Made by a program: the position numbers and the translations under genes. The notes under the pieces were generated by a model. It was not told the origin of the DNA. It was given only the letters and a program-made list of their open reading frames with translations, and did not search any database. Positions 26,439-37,300 of a stretch of 64,000 bases of DNA are shown here, piece after piece. Every line of letters starts with the position of its first letter. Positions within the stretch are counted from its first letter, which is position 1. Source of the DNA: Neotamlana laminarinivorans (GTDB lineage: Bacteria; Bacteroidota; Bacteroidia; Flavobacteriales; Flavobacteriaceae); contig NZ_JAJAPW010000004.1 in assembly GCF_020523925.1 (NCBI RefSeq), positions 186,001-250,000 of the forward strand, given 5' to 3'.

Positions 26439-27326
26439 TTAAAATTCAGATAATGTATACTCATATCCATTACTAACTTCTAATACTACAATTAATCCTC
26501 CAAGACCGTTAGCACCTGTATCTGAGCCTTCAGATGAAAGATTATACGCTGTTGTTGATATAGAACCCGCAGTATCATCAAAATATTCTTGACTCCAAGT
26601 TAAAGTTAAAGGAATAGTATCTGTAAAACCATAGCTTGAGTAAGGGTTAGACCATAAATCAGACACTAAATAATATGTGCCGTCAGGTAAACCGCTTAAA
26701 ATGTCATTTTCAGGACAATTTGATGTTCCTAAAACGTATCCTAAATAGTTAAAGGCTTCATCATAAAGTATGATATCGAAATCTAATTCACAAAACGAAT
26801 TGATTGCAACATTGCCGTCTTCATCTTCTGCTGAACCATCCCAAGACAATGTTAGTTCTAAACCATCGTTGATATAATCATCTTCGATAGAAATTGTATA
26901 TGTGAAAGGGCTTACTATAAAATTAGCTCTTGAAGAACCAGAGATTTCTAAAGTTTCAGTACCTTCAATATCACCAGTTTGTAAAATTTCAACTGTTGCA
27001 GATCCAGTTAGTGACCCAGCAGGGATTGTAATTGTACCAGCTGAAAAATCACTTGAATCAGCTGTTCCTCCTGTTTGTACTAAATCTATAACAGCTGTAG
27101 CTGGTTGCGCTGATGGCAAAGTTGCTGTAATCTCAACAGTGTAAGTAGATGCATCATCTTCATCAATGGCACTTTCAGAAAAAGTAGTTGGTGATGATGA
27201 TGATAGTGTAACTGTGGCTGGAGAATAATCTACCAAAGATTCACCCGTGTTATCATCTTCATTACAAGATGTTATAAGTGTAAAAGTCAACAAAGTTAAC
27301 CCTATGTTTTTAAAAATGTTTTTCAT
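26439..27326 (-). CDS. Predicted surface lipoprotein, Calx-beta-like (locus 2, fourth gene)
   Basis: A 295-residue lipoprotein with signal MKNIFKNIGLTLLTFTLITSC (Cys at about 21) and an acidic NEDDN linker. A Calx-beta-like sandwich spans about 35-150 (TITIPAGSLTGSATVEIL, then GDIEGTETLEISG). The C-terminal part (about 155-290) is rich in aromatic and acidic residues, with ELTLSWDGSAEDEDG, CELDFDIILYDE and GLPDGTYYLVSDLWSNPY, reminiscent of modules that bind ligands or fold like pre-peptidase C-terminal domains. It ends locus 2 and parallels the terminal lipoprotein of locus 1, which supports a SusE/F-like accessory role. I do not recognise a specific family. Confidence 0.72.
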   Translation of the reverse strand: MKNIFKNIGLTLLTFTLITSCNEDDNTGESLVDYSPATVTLSSSSPTTFSESAIDEDDASTYTVEITATLPSAQPATAVIDLVQTGGTADSSDFSAGTITIPAGSLTGSATVEILQTGDIEGTETLEISGSSRANFIVSPFTYTISIEDDYINDGLELTLSWDGSAEDEDGNVAINSFCELDFDIILYDEAFNYLGYVLGTSNCPENDILSGLPDGTYYLVSDLWSNPYSSYGFTDTIPLTLTWSQEYFDDTAGSISTTAYNLSSEGSDTGANGLGGLIVVLEVSNGYEYTLSEF

Positions 27327-27353
27327 AATTTGAATTTATTGTTTTTTCAAAAT

Positions 27354-28145
27354 TTACTGGCGATACATAATCCATGAACTTCCATCGTATACATTTTCTA
27401 CACCAGAAGTTTCCCATACTATATTTCCGTCGTTATCTACATAGCCTTCACCATATATTACGTTTGAAAATTGCCAATCGTTTATAATGCTTAAAATACC
27501 ACAAGTATCAGTAAATGTAATGGTATAACCAGATCCAGGCCAACCCATCATAGAATCCATTTCATATAACCCAGGACTAAGTTCAGTCACTACGTGAGTA
27601 CCTGGACCTGATGTGTAGTCAATTACATAAGAGGCAGCTAAATCTGATGAACAATTAACTACCATATCGTAATTACCTAATGATGTACTATAATAGTAAA
27701 CATCACCGTCTGTTTGGTAAACTTTTGTTCTAAATGTTAAAACATCACCAATTCTTAAATCAGATTCTGAAACGTCTAAACCTTCAAATAGAGATTCTAG
27801 ATCTGAAATTTCAATATTAAGCGGTAATGTAGTACTTTCAGCAACTACAGCTTCAGTTCCACTATTAAATGACTTTACAATTTCAATTTTTTCAATATCA
27901 TCTAGAGAACCAGCTGTTAAACTTACAGTTAGGTTTAAATAAGCATTGGTTATAGTAACCATGGCTTCGTCTAAATCAACACCAGCTTCAGGCGAACCTA
28001 GTATTGAACTATTTAATGTCGTGTTAACATCAATAATCAATCCTGCTTCATCACTTATCTCTGCAACAGTATCTGCATCAGTTTCACAAGAATATATTGC
28101 TAAAACAGATGCTATTAATAACAATACGTTTTTAATTTTTTTCAT
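27354..28145 (-). CDS. Predicted surface lipoprotein, unknown function (locus 2, third gene)
   Basis: 263 residues with lipoprotein signal MKKIKNVLLLIASVLAIYSC (Cys at about 20) and an acidic ETDAD linker. The N-terminal half (about 30-165) looks like an immunoglobulin-like beta-sandwich, with VTITNAYLNLTVSLTAG and LRIGDVLTFRTKVYQTDG. The C-terminal part (about 168-263) begins NCSSDLAASYVIDYTSG and contains GLYEMDSMMGWPGSGYTITF and CGILSIINDWQFSN, a pattern I associate with accessory lipoproteins of SusC/SusD loci. It follows SusD by 6 bases and precedes the last lipoprotein by 27 bases. Probably exposed on the outer membrane; ligand unknown. Confidence 0.72.
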   Translation of the reverse strand: MKKIKNVLLLIASVLAIYSCETDADTVAEISDEAGLIIDVNTTLNSSILGSPEAGVDLDEAMVTITNAYLNLTVSLTAGSLDDIEKIEIVKSFNSGTEAVVAESTTLPLNIEISDLESLFEGLDVSESDLRIGDVLTFRTKVYQTDGDVYYYSTSLGNYDMVVNCSSDLAASYVIDYTSGPGTHVVTELSPGLYEMDSMMGWPGSGYTITFTDTCGILSIINDWQFSNVIYGEGYVDNDGNIVWETSGVENVYDGSSWIMYRQ

Positions 28146-28151
28146 AGTTTT

Positions 28152-29597
28152 TTAGTTTTGCCACCAAAGCGGTGTAGTTAATTCATCAGCTCCTTGGTCT
28201 GCAACTGCTGCAGTATAATTCACATTGTTTAATGATTGTTGTGTTGATGGATAAGTAAACCTAGACGGTATACTAGACTCAACAGCATCAATGGCTAATG
28301 GAAGTTCTGGTATTCCAGTTCTTCTGTATTCGGCCCAAGCTTCAAAACCTTGCATGTACAAAGATACCCATAATTGTTCAGCAATTAATTCTAAACCAGT
28401 ATCTCCTGATATATAACTAACTGAAGGAGCTCCTGATACTAAGTTATCTGTTACTGAAGAAGCAATACCAGTATTGAAGTATTCAGCTGCATCTCCTGAA
28501 ATATATCCTTTTTCAGCAGCTTCTGCCATTAGAAAACTTAAATGAGCATAAGTCATGAAATAATACGGAGCCTCAGCTTCTAAATACAGTGTTCCTATTA
28601 AAGAAACGTTGTTAGAGTCACCATAAAAAGAGCTACCTATATCGAAAATTCCAGCAGGTTTTCCTACATAACCATTTCCTGATCCATCACCACCAACTTC
28701 TTGAGCATAAGCTGCAAGTCGTGGGTCATTAGTATCTAACATATAATTTACCAATTCTTCTCCTAAACACCATTCAGTGGTTCTACCTCCATTTACTAGA
28801 GCTTCATAAAAAGGATTTGCATTTGGTTCTGCACTTAAATATACTAAAGCAGCTTGATCTTCATTACTTGTAAATAAATTACCAGAATCAACCAATGCTT
28901 GTAATTGGCTAGAAACATCATTACCACCTTCTGCATAGCGCATAAGTGCTTTGAATTTTAATGAACCCGCTAATTTTTTCCATAAAGAATAATCACCACC
29001 GTAAAGAATGTCTTGGCTAGAATCAATTTCACCAGTTCCATCAAGTAATGTTATAGCTTGATCCAGCATATCTAATATTCCAGGATAAATTTCAGTTTCG
29101 CTGTCGTCATATATTGGTGTTATGATTCCTTCATCACCTTTTAAAGATTCACTAAATGGGATATCACCATATAAATCTGTCATGATATGAAATGCGTTGG
29201 CTTGTAATATTAAAGCAACACCTTGAAGGTTATTGTTACCTTCTTCAATTGCTAATTCAGCCATAATACTAGCGTCTTTAGCTACAACATTATATAAATT
29301 AGACCATACACCGTCTATGGTGCTTTGTCTAGGTATGTACAATTCATTTGAGTTATAAATAGGCTTCCCTAAATGTTGTGCCCAACAAGAACCAGTTTCA
29401 CCGCTATTGAATGAACTTTGAATTGTGTTACCAGTACCTCTGATAATTCCAGCAAGAAGTAAATTAGCAGGAACAGTACTAGGGTCGTTGGGGTTTGAAT
29501 TTACTTCTTCAAAATCCTTGTCACAGCTAGTAAGCACAAACATATTACTTATAAGCATAAGTAATAATATATATTTGATTTTTTTCATTTTTTTCAT
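28152..29597 (-). CDS. SusD/RagB-like nutrient-binding lipoprotein (locus 2)
   Basis: A 481-residue SusD homologue of the shorter SusD-like branch. Signal MKKMKKIKYILLLMLISNMF leads to lipobox LTSC (Cys at about 25); a second ATG three codons in is an equally possible start. DKDFEEVNSNPNDPSTVPA follows the lipidated Cys and is typical of this branch. Helical repeats include ALILQANAFHIMTDLYGDIPFSES (trimmed; about 108-130) and YFMTYAHLSFLMAEAAEKGY (about 345-365). The C-terminal GIPELPLAIDAV and IPSRFTYP motif lies before the final residues, as in other members. Only one base separates it from its SusC gene. Confidence 0.9.
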   Translation of the reverse strand: MKKMKKIKYILLLMLISNMFVLTSCDKDFEEVNSNPNDPSTVPANLLLAGIIRGTGNTIQSSFNSGETGSCWAQHLGKPIYNSNELYIPRQSTIDGVWSNLYNVVAKDASIMAELAIEEGNNNLQGVALILQANAFHIMTDLYGDIPFSESLKGDEGIITPIYDDSETEIYPGILDMLDQAITLLDGTGEIDSSQDILYGGDYSLWKKLAGSLKFKALMRYAEGGNDVSSQLQALVDSGNLFTSNEDQAALVYLSAEPNANPFYEALVNGGRTTEWCLGEELVNYMLDTNDPRLAAYAQEVGGDGSGNGYVGKPAGIFDIGSSFYGDSNNVSLIGTLYLEAEAPYYFMTYAHLSFLMAEAAEKGYISGDAAEYFNTGIASSVTDNLVSGAPSVSYISGDTGLELIAEQLWVSLYMQGFEAWAEYRRTGIPELPLAIDAVESSIPSRFTYPSTQQSLNNVNYTAAVADQGADELTTPLWWQN

Positions 29598-29598
29598 T

Positions 29599-32500
29599 TT
29601 AGAATTTTAGATTAAGACTTAGACCAAGACTTCTTGTTGGAGGTATTTGAGCATATTCAAGTCCTTGAGATCCTGTTGAGTTACTAAATGCACTTTCTGG
29701 ATCGATATGAGGAACTTTTTTATAAAGAATAGCTAAATTTCTTGCAGTTAAGGCTAATGATAATTGGTCTACACCAGCTTTAGATATTAATTTTTGTGGG
29801 AAAGTGTATGTTAATGATAATTCTCTCCATTTAACAAAAGAAGCATCGTATACAGAAGATTCTGAGATGTTTTGAGAATAAGCTGATTTGTAGTAGTTCT
29901 GTGCTGATACAACTACGTTATTATCAACATAACCACCATTACCATCAGACATTACGCCATCACCTACTATTCCTGTTTCACGACCAACAAGTGTTTCTTC
30001 TAATACACCTGCATATTTACCCCAAACATTTGTTTGTGAATAAATATCACCACCTTTTTTAACATCAAATAAAGTTGTTAACCTTACGTTTTTATAACTC
30101 ATATTTATTCCTAAACCACCTGTCCAGTCTGGATTAATGTTACCTAGAACTTTATTAGTTGCAGAAATTTGAGGTAAACCGTTTTCATATATAATAGCAC
30201 CATCTTCTGATCTTTCAAAAGCTGAACCATAAATAGCACCAACAGCTTCACCTTCTTGAGCTAGTATATCAACATACCATAGACCACCTAGCACAACTTG
30301 ACCGTTGTTAGTAGTAGGATCATCATCTATATTTTGAGCTTCGTTTACGTTTTTCGCAAAATTAACATTAAACCCTAAGTTGAAACCATCTGGATTATTA
30401 ATTACATTTGCAGATAAAGCAACTTCAATACCTTTATTAGTAATGTCAGCTACATTATCCCAGTATGCTGTATTTCCAGAAGAAGGATCGATATCTTTGG
30501 CCATAATTACATCTGTAGTTTCTTTGTTGTAATATGTTACATCTAAAGATAAATTATTTTTGAATAAACGAGCTTCAAAACCAATTTCTTTTTCTACCGT
30601 GTCCTCGTTACGAATATTAGGGTTCCACAGCGTACTAGGATAGAAAGCTACAGGAGTACTATCCCAGGGTTCTGTAGAGTATTCGAAACTTGGTTCAATA
30701 CTGTAAGGTGATAGAGGACCTGCACTACCAGTTTTAGACCATCCACCTCTAACTTTTAAGTAAGATAATAACTCACTTGAAATATCGAAAGCATCAGTAA
30801 TTATCGCACTACCTGTTATGCTAGGGTAAAAGAAACTATTGTTTTGAACTGGTAATACAGAAGCCCAGTCATTTCTCCCAGTCACAGATAAGAATAAATA
30901 ATTTTTATAAGACACATCTGCAAAACCAAAAATACTATTTATTTTTTGTTTAGATTGAAATTGTGTTACTACAGAAGATACACCATCTCTAGTATTAGCA
31001 ATATTATAAAGGTCTGGAATTTGTAATTCTGGAGCTTCCATATATAGCCTATGATAATCATTAACCATACTACTTCCTCCAATGTTAGCACCAAAATTAA
31101 AGTCTCCTGCATTAGCAACATAGCTTAAAATTGCTTGAGAGTTTATTTCATAACGTGTGCGTTGAGTTTCTTCATAAGAACCACGAACAGACTGGTAAGT
31201 ACCAAAGGCTCTTTTCTTAGTATCTAAAGAAGAGAAGTAATCTATACCTGTTTGAGCACTAACAGAAAAGTTATCATTAATTTGGTAATTAATGTTTATA
31301 TTACCTAATAATCTGTTTCTATCGAATGTGTTAGTATTAGTATCTAAAGTCCAATAAGGGTTATTGTTATAAGCTAAGTTCCAGTTTATTGGTGTTGCAT
31401 CATCTGCACCAGAAGCAAAAGCGGTAGGAAGATTTTTCCAATCTCTTAATGCATTCCAGTCTACGTTTCTAGCAGACCAAACTAATTGACCAATTTGGTT
31501 ATTTGCATCTCCGTACCCAACAGATGGTAAATTGTCACTTTCTGTTTTTATGTAGTTAGCAGATAAACCAACTGTCCATTTATCTGATAAATTCATGTTG
31601 ATTTTACCACCTAAATTATATTTACGTAAATCAGTATTATATAAAATACCTTTTTGATCTGTCATACCAATTGACACACGGCTACTATAGTTTTCATCAG
31701 ACTTTGAAAAAGAAATATTGTTATTTGTAGTTAAACCTGTTTCAAAGAAATCTTTAACATTATCAGGGTATGACACCCATGGTTTTGCTTCTCCATCGAA
31801 TGAATCCCATTGAATAAATTCTAATCCAGTGTCTAATGGCGCTCCCCAGCTTTCATCTACACCACCATCACCAGTAACACCATCAACAAATTCAAAGTAG
31901 TTAGTGTCGAAACCTTGACCATAAGAGTTTTGATAATCTGGTAAAACATATGCGTTATCTAGAGTAACACTAGAAGATATATTTATACCTAATTTACCTT
32001 TATTACCAGATCCTGATTTAGTTGTAATTACAATTACACCATTAGACCCGCGCATACCATAAAGAGATGTAGCGGCACCACCTTTTAAAACATTTAATGT
32101 TTCAATATCATCTTGATTGATGTCGGCTAATCCATTTGGAGTACTATTACCTCCACTTGATCCTGAGTCACCATAAGATGAATTATCTAATACTACGCCA
32201 TCAACTACTATTAGTGGTTGGGTGTTACCACTAATTGTAGAGATACCACGTATAACAATTCTACTTTCTGCACCAACTGCTCCAGAAGCACTTGTTACGT
32301 TAACCCCAGCAATTTTACCGCTTAAAGAATTAACTATGTTAGCGTCTCTTACTGTGGTTAAATCTTCAGTTGAAACACTTTGGGTAGAGTACCCAAGAGC
32401 TTTTTCTTCTCTTTTAATACCCAGTGCAGTTACTACTACTTCATCTAAAGCCTCTGCATCTTCGGTTAAAGTAACATTAATTGTGTTAGAGGCTCCAACT

Positions 32501-32751
32501 AGTACCTCTTTTGTGGTATAACCAACAAAACTAAACACAAGAGCAGATCCTTGAGTAGCTGTTATTGAGTATTTACCATCAAAATCTGTAGAAGTACCAT
32601 TTGATGTTCCTTTAACTAAGACAGTAGCCCCAGGCAGTGGTAGTCCAGAGCCATCTGAAACCATACCTGAAATTGTCTTTTCTTGTGCAAAAGATAGATG
32701 CACAACAAACGCTAGTAATAGCGTTAAAATTCCACTAAACTTTGTTTTCAT
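29599..32751 (-). CDS. SusC/RagA-family TonB-linked outer-membrane transporter (locus 2)
   Basis: Read from MKTKFSGILTLLLAFVVHLSFAQ, a clear signal peptide (1050 residues); ten upstream in-frame codons are not signal-like and would start inside the leader. Domains: CarboxypepD_reg-like sandwich (about 25-100), TonB-box-like DEVVVTALG (about 105-113), plug (about 118-235; IVIRGISTISGNTQPLIVVDG, GGAATSLYGMRGSNGVIVITTK), and a barrel ending in LGLSLNLKF. Its N-terminal 110 residues are very similar to those of the other two SusC proteins while the barrels diverge, so substrate range probably differs. The SusD partner starts one base downstream. Confidence 0.95.
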   Translation of the reverse strand: MKTKFSGILTLLLAFVVHLSFAQEKTISGMVSDGSGLPLPGATVLVKGTSNGTSTDFDGKYSITATQGSALVFSFVGYTTKEVLVGASNTINVTLTEDAEALDEVVVTALGIKREEKALGYSTQSVSTEDLTTVRDANIVNSLSGKIAGVNVTSASGAVGAESRIVIRGISTISGNTQPLIVVDGVVLDNSSYGDSGSSGGNSTPNGLADINQDDIETLNVLKGGAATSLYGMRGSNGVIVITTKSGSGNKGKLGINISSSVTLDNAYVLPDYQNSYGQGFDTNYFEFVDGVTGDGGVDESWGAPLDTGLEFIQWDSFDGEAKPWVSYPDNVKDFFETGLTTNNNISFSKSDENYSSRVSIGMTDQKGILYNTDLRKYNLGGKINMNLSDKWTVGLSANYIKTESDNLPSVGYGDANNQIGQLVWSARNVDWNALRDWKNLPTAFASGADDATPINWNLAYNNNPYWTLDTNTNTFDRNRLLGNININYQINDNFSVSAQTGIDYFSSLDTKKRAFGTYQSVRGSYEETQRTRYEINSQAILSYVANAGDFNFGANIGGSSMVNDYHRLYMEAPELQIPDLYNIANTRDGVSSVVTQFQSKQKINSIFGFADVSYKNYLFLSVTGRNDWASVLPVQNNSFFYPSITGSAIITDAFDISSELLSYLKVRGGWSKTGSAGPLSPYSIEPSFEYSTEPWDSTPVAFYPSTLWNPNIRNEDTVEKEIGFEARLFKNNLSLDVTYYNKETTDVIMAKDIDPSSGNTAYWDNVADITNKGIEVALSANVINNPDGFNLGFNVNFAKNVNEAQNIDDDPTTNNGQVVLGGLWYVDILAQEGEAVGAIYGSAFERSEDGAIIYENGLPQISATNKVLGNINPDWTGGLGINMSYKNVRLTTLFDVKKGGDIYSQTNVWGKYAGVLEETLVGRETGIVGDGVMSDGNGGYVDNNVVVSAQNYYKSAYSQNISESSVYDASFVKWRELSLTYTFPQKLISKAGVDQLSLALTARNLAILYKKVPHIDPESAFSNSTGSQGLEYAQIPPTRSLGLSLNLKF

Positions 32752-32778
32752 TTTATAATTATTTGAATTAGTCATTGC

Positions 32779-32809
32779 CAAAAATCAAAATAATAAGTTA
32801 ATAAAACAA
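32779..32809 (-). promoter_or_regulatory. Promoter-like module shared by the three SusC genes (copy 2)
   Basis: Minus strand: TTG (in TTGTTTTATTAACTT), 20 bases, then GATTTTTG, 27 bases before the locus 2 SusC start codon. Spacing is identical to the other two copies although the intervening bases differ in part. Confidence 0.6.
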
Positions 32810-32953
32810 CAAAAATTAGTTAAATTTTATAAAAACAGCTATAACGTTAAGATAAATTTAGTAGAATTAATTAAAACTGTAAGTTAATATGTTGATAAGT
32901 TAATAATTTGTTTTGTAGTATTATTGATGATAACTTTTTGATAATTTATTTAT

Positions 32954-32990
32954 AAAAAAGAGAGTCGTAAAAATAGTGACTCTCTTTTTT
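32954..32990 (-). terminator. Terminator of SusCD locus 3
   Basis: A 13-base stem (AAAAAAGAGAGTC / GACTCTCTTTTTT) around an 11-base loop; the outer A/T stretch provides a T run on either strand. It lies 26 bases beyond the SusD stop of locus 3. Confidence 0.85.
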
Positions 32991-33015
32991 TAGATATATT
33001 ATAAGTAAATGATTT

Positions 33016-34341
33016 TTATTGATTTACTTCTGTAACGTCATACAATCCAGGTAATGGTGAAGGTACGTTTGGATTTGTGTCGATTTCATTTTGAGGATAT
33101 AAAAAGCGTTGTGGAATTTCTGTTCCCGTTTTTGCTGGTACTCCTAATAAATTGTTTGTTCTTCTAATATCATGATAAGGTTGTAATTCTCCAATAAGAG
33201 TAATATACTTTTCTTCTAATATTTCTTGTAACAGTGTGTCTCCTGTAGAAGTTGTTTGTGGAAACATAGCGTCATACTCTAGGGCTAACTCATCCCTAAC
33301 GGAGTTAAGAGCATCTTGAGCAATGGTAGTTTGACCTTCTCTTATAGCGGCTTCGGCTTCAATTAATTTTGTCTCGTAATATGAAATTAAATTAAATGAG
33401 GATGTTTCCGCAAATACACCATCTGTTGTGTTTAAAACATCTGTGCCTCCAGATTCAGAAAAATAATAAGCAGCTCTTTCTGTGTCACCTGGGGTTTCTA
33501 AAAGTCTATCAACATTGTCTGTGCTATCTAGCAATTGAAATAAATAGGAATTATCTGCAGTTAAGTAACCGTCTCTTTGGTCAACAATAAATTGATAATA
33601 AAGGTTTTCACTCAGGGTTGAAGATGTGTGTAGTGAAACTAACGAACCATCTAGGGTGCTTATTCCATTTTGTGCTTCAGTAAGAGCTAAATCATATTCT
33701 TTTGTAATTAAGTAATAACGTGCTTTAAGTGAATGCGCAATTTCAGCCCAAGTTGCTGTGCTAGATAGTCTGTTACCAGCATATAAGCTAGCAGGTTCGT
33801 CTTCAACATAATCTATTGCTGTATCTAAAAGATCTTGTACTCCTGCAAAAACAGCAGATTGGCTGTCGTAGGCAGGTGTGTAAAATTGATCCGCATCGTT
33901 AGCTTCTGTAAAAGGAACATCGCCCCATAATGCAGCAACCTCTGCTAATAGTACAGCTTTAGTAATAAGGGCTACTCCAGCTAATTTTAAATTTTCGTTT
34001 TCTAATGCTGCATCAACTGTTATGTCTGCTTGAGCAATACCGTCTACATAGGCATCGTCCCACATATCGTCAAATTCACTTGCGGTAACAGAATAACTGT
34101 TTACAGTTATATATTGCCTGTCGCTTCCGGTGAATTGATTCATAAAAATACCAGCGTATCTTGCTGAATTTGAGCTTGAAAGTAGTATCCATGCTAGTTG
34201 AGCTTGTCCTATTACTAATTCAGGAGCCGCATTGCCAAATGCGTTTGGATCTTGATTATAATTGTCTGTGTAATTCTCGCAAGCAAGAGTTACCGATAGC
34301 AGAATTGCTAAAATTGTATGTTTTTTAAATATTTTTCTCAT
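33016..34341 (-). CDS. SusD/RagB-like nutrient-binding lipoprotein (locus 3)
   Basis: A 441-residue SusD homologue with lipoprotein signal MRKIFKKHTILAILLSVTLAC (Cys at about 21), followed by ENYTDNYNQDPNAFG, the NxDPN pattern common after the lipidated Cys. Further marks are helices with ALITKAVLLAEVAALWGDVPF (trimmed; about 123-143), EIAHSLKARYYLITKEYDLAL (trimmed; about 205-225), and the C-terminal ELQPYHDIRRTNNLLG and QRFLYPQNEIDTNPN closing motif. It starts 14 bases after its SusC gene and is the last gene of the unit; no accessory lipoprotein follows. Substrate unknown. Confidence 0.9.
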   Translation of the reverse strand: MRKIFKKHTILAILLSVTLACENYTDNYNQDPNAFGNAAPELVIGQAQLAWILLSSSNSARYAGIFMNQFTGSDRQYITVNSYSVTASEFDDMWDDAYVDGIAQADITVDAALENENLKLAGVALITKAVLLAEVAALWGDVPFTEANDADQFYTPAYDSQSAVFAGVQDLLDTAIDYVEDEPASLYAGNRLSSTATWAEIAHSLKARYYLITKEYDLALTEAQNGISTLDGSLVSLHTSSTLSENLYYQFIVDQRDGYLTADNSYLFQLLDSTDNVDRLLETPGDTERAAYYFSESGGTDVLNTTDGVFAETSSFNLISYYETKLIEAEAAIREGQTTIAQDALNSVRDELALEYDAMFPQTTSTGDTLLQEILEEKYITLIGELQPYHDIRRTNNLLGVPAKTGTEIPQRFLYPQNEIDTNPNVPSPLPGLYDVTEVNQ

Positions 34342-34355
34342 CGTCTTCTTTTGAT

Positions 34356-37300
34356 TTAAAATGATAATCTTACGGTTCCTATGTATGATTTTGTACCTGG
34401 ATTGCTAAAGTATTCAAGTCCTCTACCTTTTGATGCACCTGTTAAGTTGTTATCTGGATCAAATCCTTCTACGTCTGTCCATAAAAATAGGTTTCTTCCG
34501 GTTACTGAAAATTGTACATCGCTTAACCCAAGAGGGCTAATAAATTTTTTAGGAAGAGAATAGCTTAATGATAACTCTCTTAATCTAGCCCATGAAGCAT
34601 CTTCAATAAAAATTTCAGATACAGAGCCAAATCCGCCGCCGTTTGTTAACCACCATTCATGATCTACAGCTACTGGACCTCCGCCAAAATCATGTTCAAA
34701 ACCTCTAAAGGTTGAGCCTGCTGATATAACGTCTCCAAATGCATTCACTAAGTCTTGACTTGCAACGCTTTCAACGGCTGTGTCGGGATGTACACCAAAA
34801 TAATTTAATACACCTCTAGTACCATTCCAAACATCATTGCCTTGAGAGACTTCTAATAGAGCTGATAGGCTGAAATTTTTGTATGTAATACTAGTTCCTA
34901 TTCCTCCTCTCCAGTCTGGGTTTGGGTCGCCAATAAAATCTGCTTCAGCGGCAGCTGTTGGAAAGCCATATTCGTTTAGTATATAGTCTCCATTATCATC
35001 ACGGTCATAAACACCACCTCTTAAGACAGCAAAAGGTTGCCCCTCAGCAACTCCAGAGGAAGTGCTTGTGAAGCCATTTAGTGAAAAATAACCACTTCCA
35101 GCCATATCGACTACTTCACTAACATTTTTTGTAAAACTAACATTCATATTCCAGCTAAAATCTTGTCCACTTATTATTTTTCCAGAAAGATCTATTTCTA
35201 CACCTTTATTAGTTATTTCTGCAGCATTTCTATATTCAGAAGAGTATCCATTTGCAGCAGAAGTTGGTAGTGCAAGAATAACATCTTCAGAGGTTCTGGA
35301 ATAATATGTTCCTGAAAGGCTAACTCTGTTGTTAAAAAATCTAGTGTCTAAGCCAATTTCATATTCTTTAATTCTTTCTTCTTTTAAATTTGGGTTTCCT
35401 CTCAGTGATGATCTACCTATTGGATTACCATATAAAGAGCCGTCTAGACCATCTCCCCATGACGAAGTAATTGTTGCTGGAGAAAACGTTGTACTAGTTG
35501 CATAGGCTGTTGGTTCGATACCAACTTCTCCATAAGAAGCTCTTATTTTACCAAAGCTCAAGATGTCTGATCCTTCAAGGCGTTTAGAAAAGTCCCACCC
35601 GGCAGATACACTAGGGTAAAATATTAAGCCAGCATTTGGTAGTGTTGAAACATATTCTCCGCGGGCTGTTGCTTCTAGTAATAACTCGTCCCATAAAGTA
35701 AAGTTAACAACAGCGTAAGCTCCAGAGGTTCTTGTGTTTGTGTCAGATTGAGCATTTGTTGAGTTTTCTGATGTAGAATTCCCAACAGACAAAAATACTT
35801 CATCAGGATTTGTAAAGTTCGTTTCTTGAACACTTAATCTCGAATATTTGTTGTCAAAAACCTGATAACCGGCTATCCATGTCATAGATATAGCATCTGA
35901 TAATTCGTGGCTTGCGTTTATAAAGAAGTTATAATTTTCATTACTTTCTGTTATTCTATCTTCGCTGTAAAGGCCATTAGTTCCGTCACTTGCAGAGCCA
36001 CCAGGCCAATAATTTGTTCTAACGTCTTGGTAGTAGTCTATACTATATCTACCAGTCAAGGAGATGTTGTCGCTTAATTTGTAATTAAATTCTGGAGAAA
36101 TTATAAATCTATCTACGGTATTAAGGTTTAATTGCTGGTTTGTGGTCCATAAGGGGTTATTGTATGTTGGTGAATCGTAAGCAAATGTTCCAGATTCTGC
36201 GTCAAAAGTTCTATAAGATCCTAAATATTGACGATAACCGCGATGAGAGTTTGGTGTTGTTATGCCATCTCTAAAATTGGTTCCTTTGTAGTCTCTAAAA
36301 TCAAAATCTGCAGGGTTTCTTAAATAGCCTAAATATAAGCCGTTTAAGTTGGATCCAGTTTGTACTCTGTTGGATTTAATACTGCTGTACTGTGTAGACA
36401 TTCTCATTTTCAATTTATCTGAGAATTGTGTGTCATTGTTTAATTTTATTGTAGATCTGATGTAATCGGAAGTGCCTTTGTAAATACCTTCTTGATCCCA
36501 TCTTGAAATACTAACATAAGTTGAAGATTTTTCACTTGAAAAGCCAATACTTAAAGCATTTTCTAAGGCTAATCCGTTTTGAAATATAGCATCTCTGTTG
36601 ATTTGGTTGTATACAGTATCGTCGTTTTTAGATAGTATTGGGTAGTAAGTAGTCCCGTTGTCTGCTACAAAAAATTCTGAAGAATTGGTGTTTACTGTGT
36701 CTGGTCCACCACTTCGGTTTGCTATTTTGTCACCATAAGAAAGTGCATAGTTTCCTAGCCAGATACCATCTTCAAAATTATCGATACCATCCCAGATTTT
36801 TGGGTAACCTTGCCCGTAGGTACTTTGCTTATCCCATTCTCTATTAATAACATCGATTGATACAGAGCTTTTGTAATTAACTGTCATTTTTCCTTTTTTG
36901 CCTCTTTTAGTTTGTATTACTAATACACCGTTGGCTGCTCCTGTTCCATAAATAGCTGCGGCAGAAGCTCCTTTTAATACAGATATTGATTCGATATCTT
37001 CAGGGTTTAAATCATTTAATCGAGATTGTTCAGATACCCCGCTGGTTGTTGAAAGGTTTACACTGTTGTTGGAAATTATAGCTCCGTCTAAAACTATTAG
37101 AGGGCTACTACTACCTAAAATAGTGTTTTGTCCTCTAATCTGGATATAGGCTCCAGAGCCTGGATCACCCGAATTTCTTGTTATATTTAAACCGGAAGTT
37201 TTTCCTGATAATCCTTGTAGTAGTCCGGATTCTCCAGATTTTTGTAGTTGATTAACTTTAACAATACTTGTTGAACTAAGGTCTTCATCCTTCTTTTTTT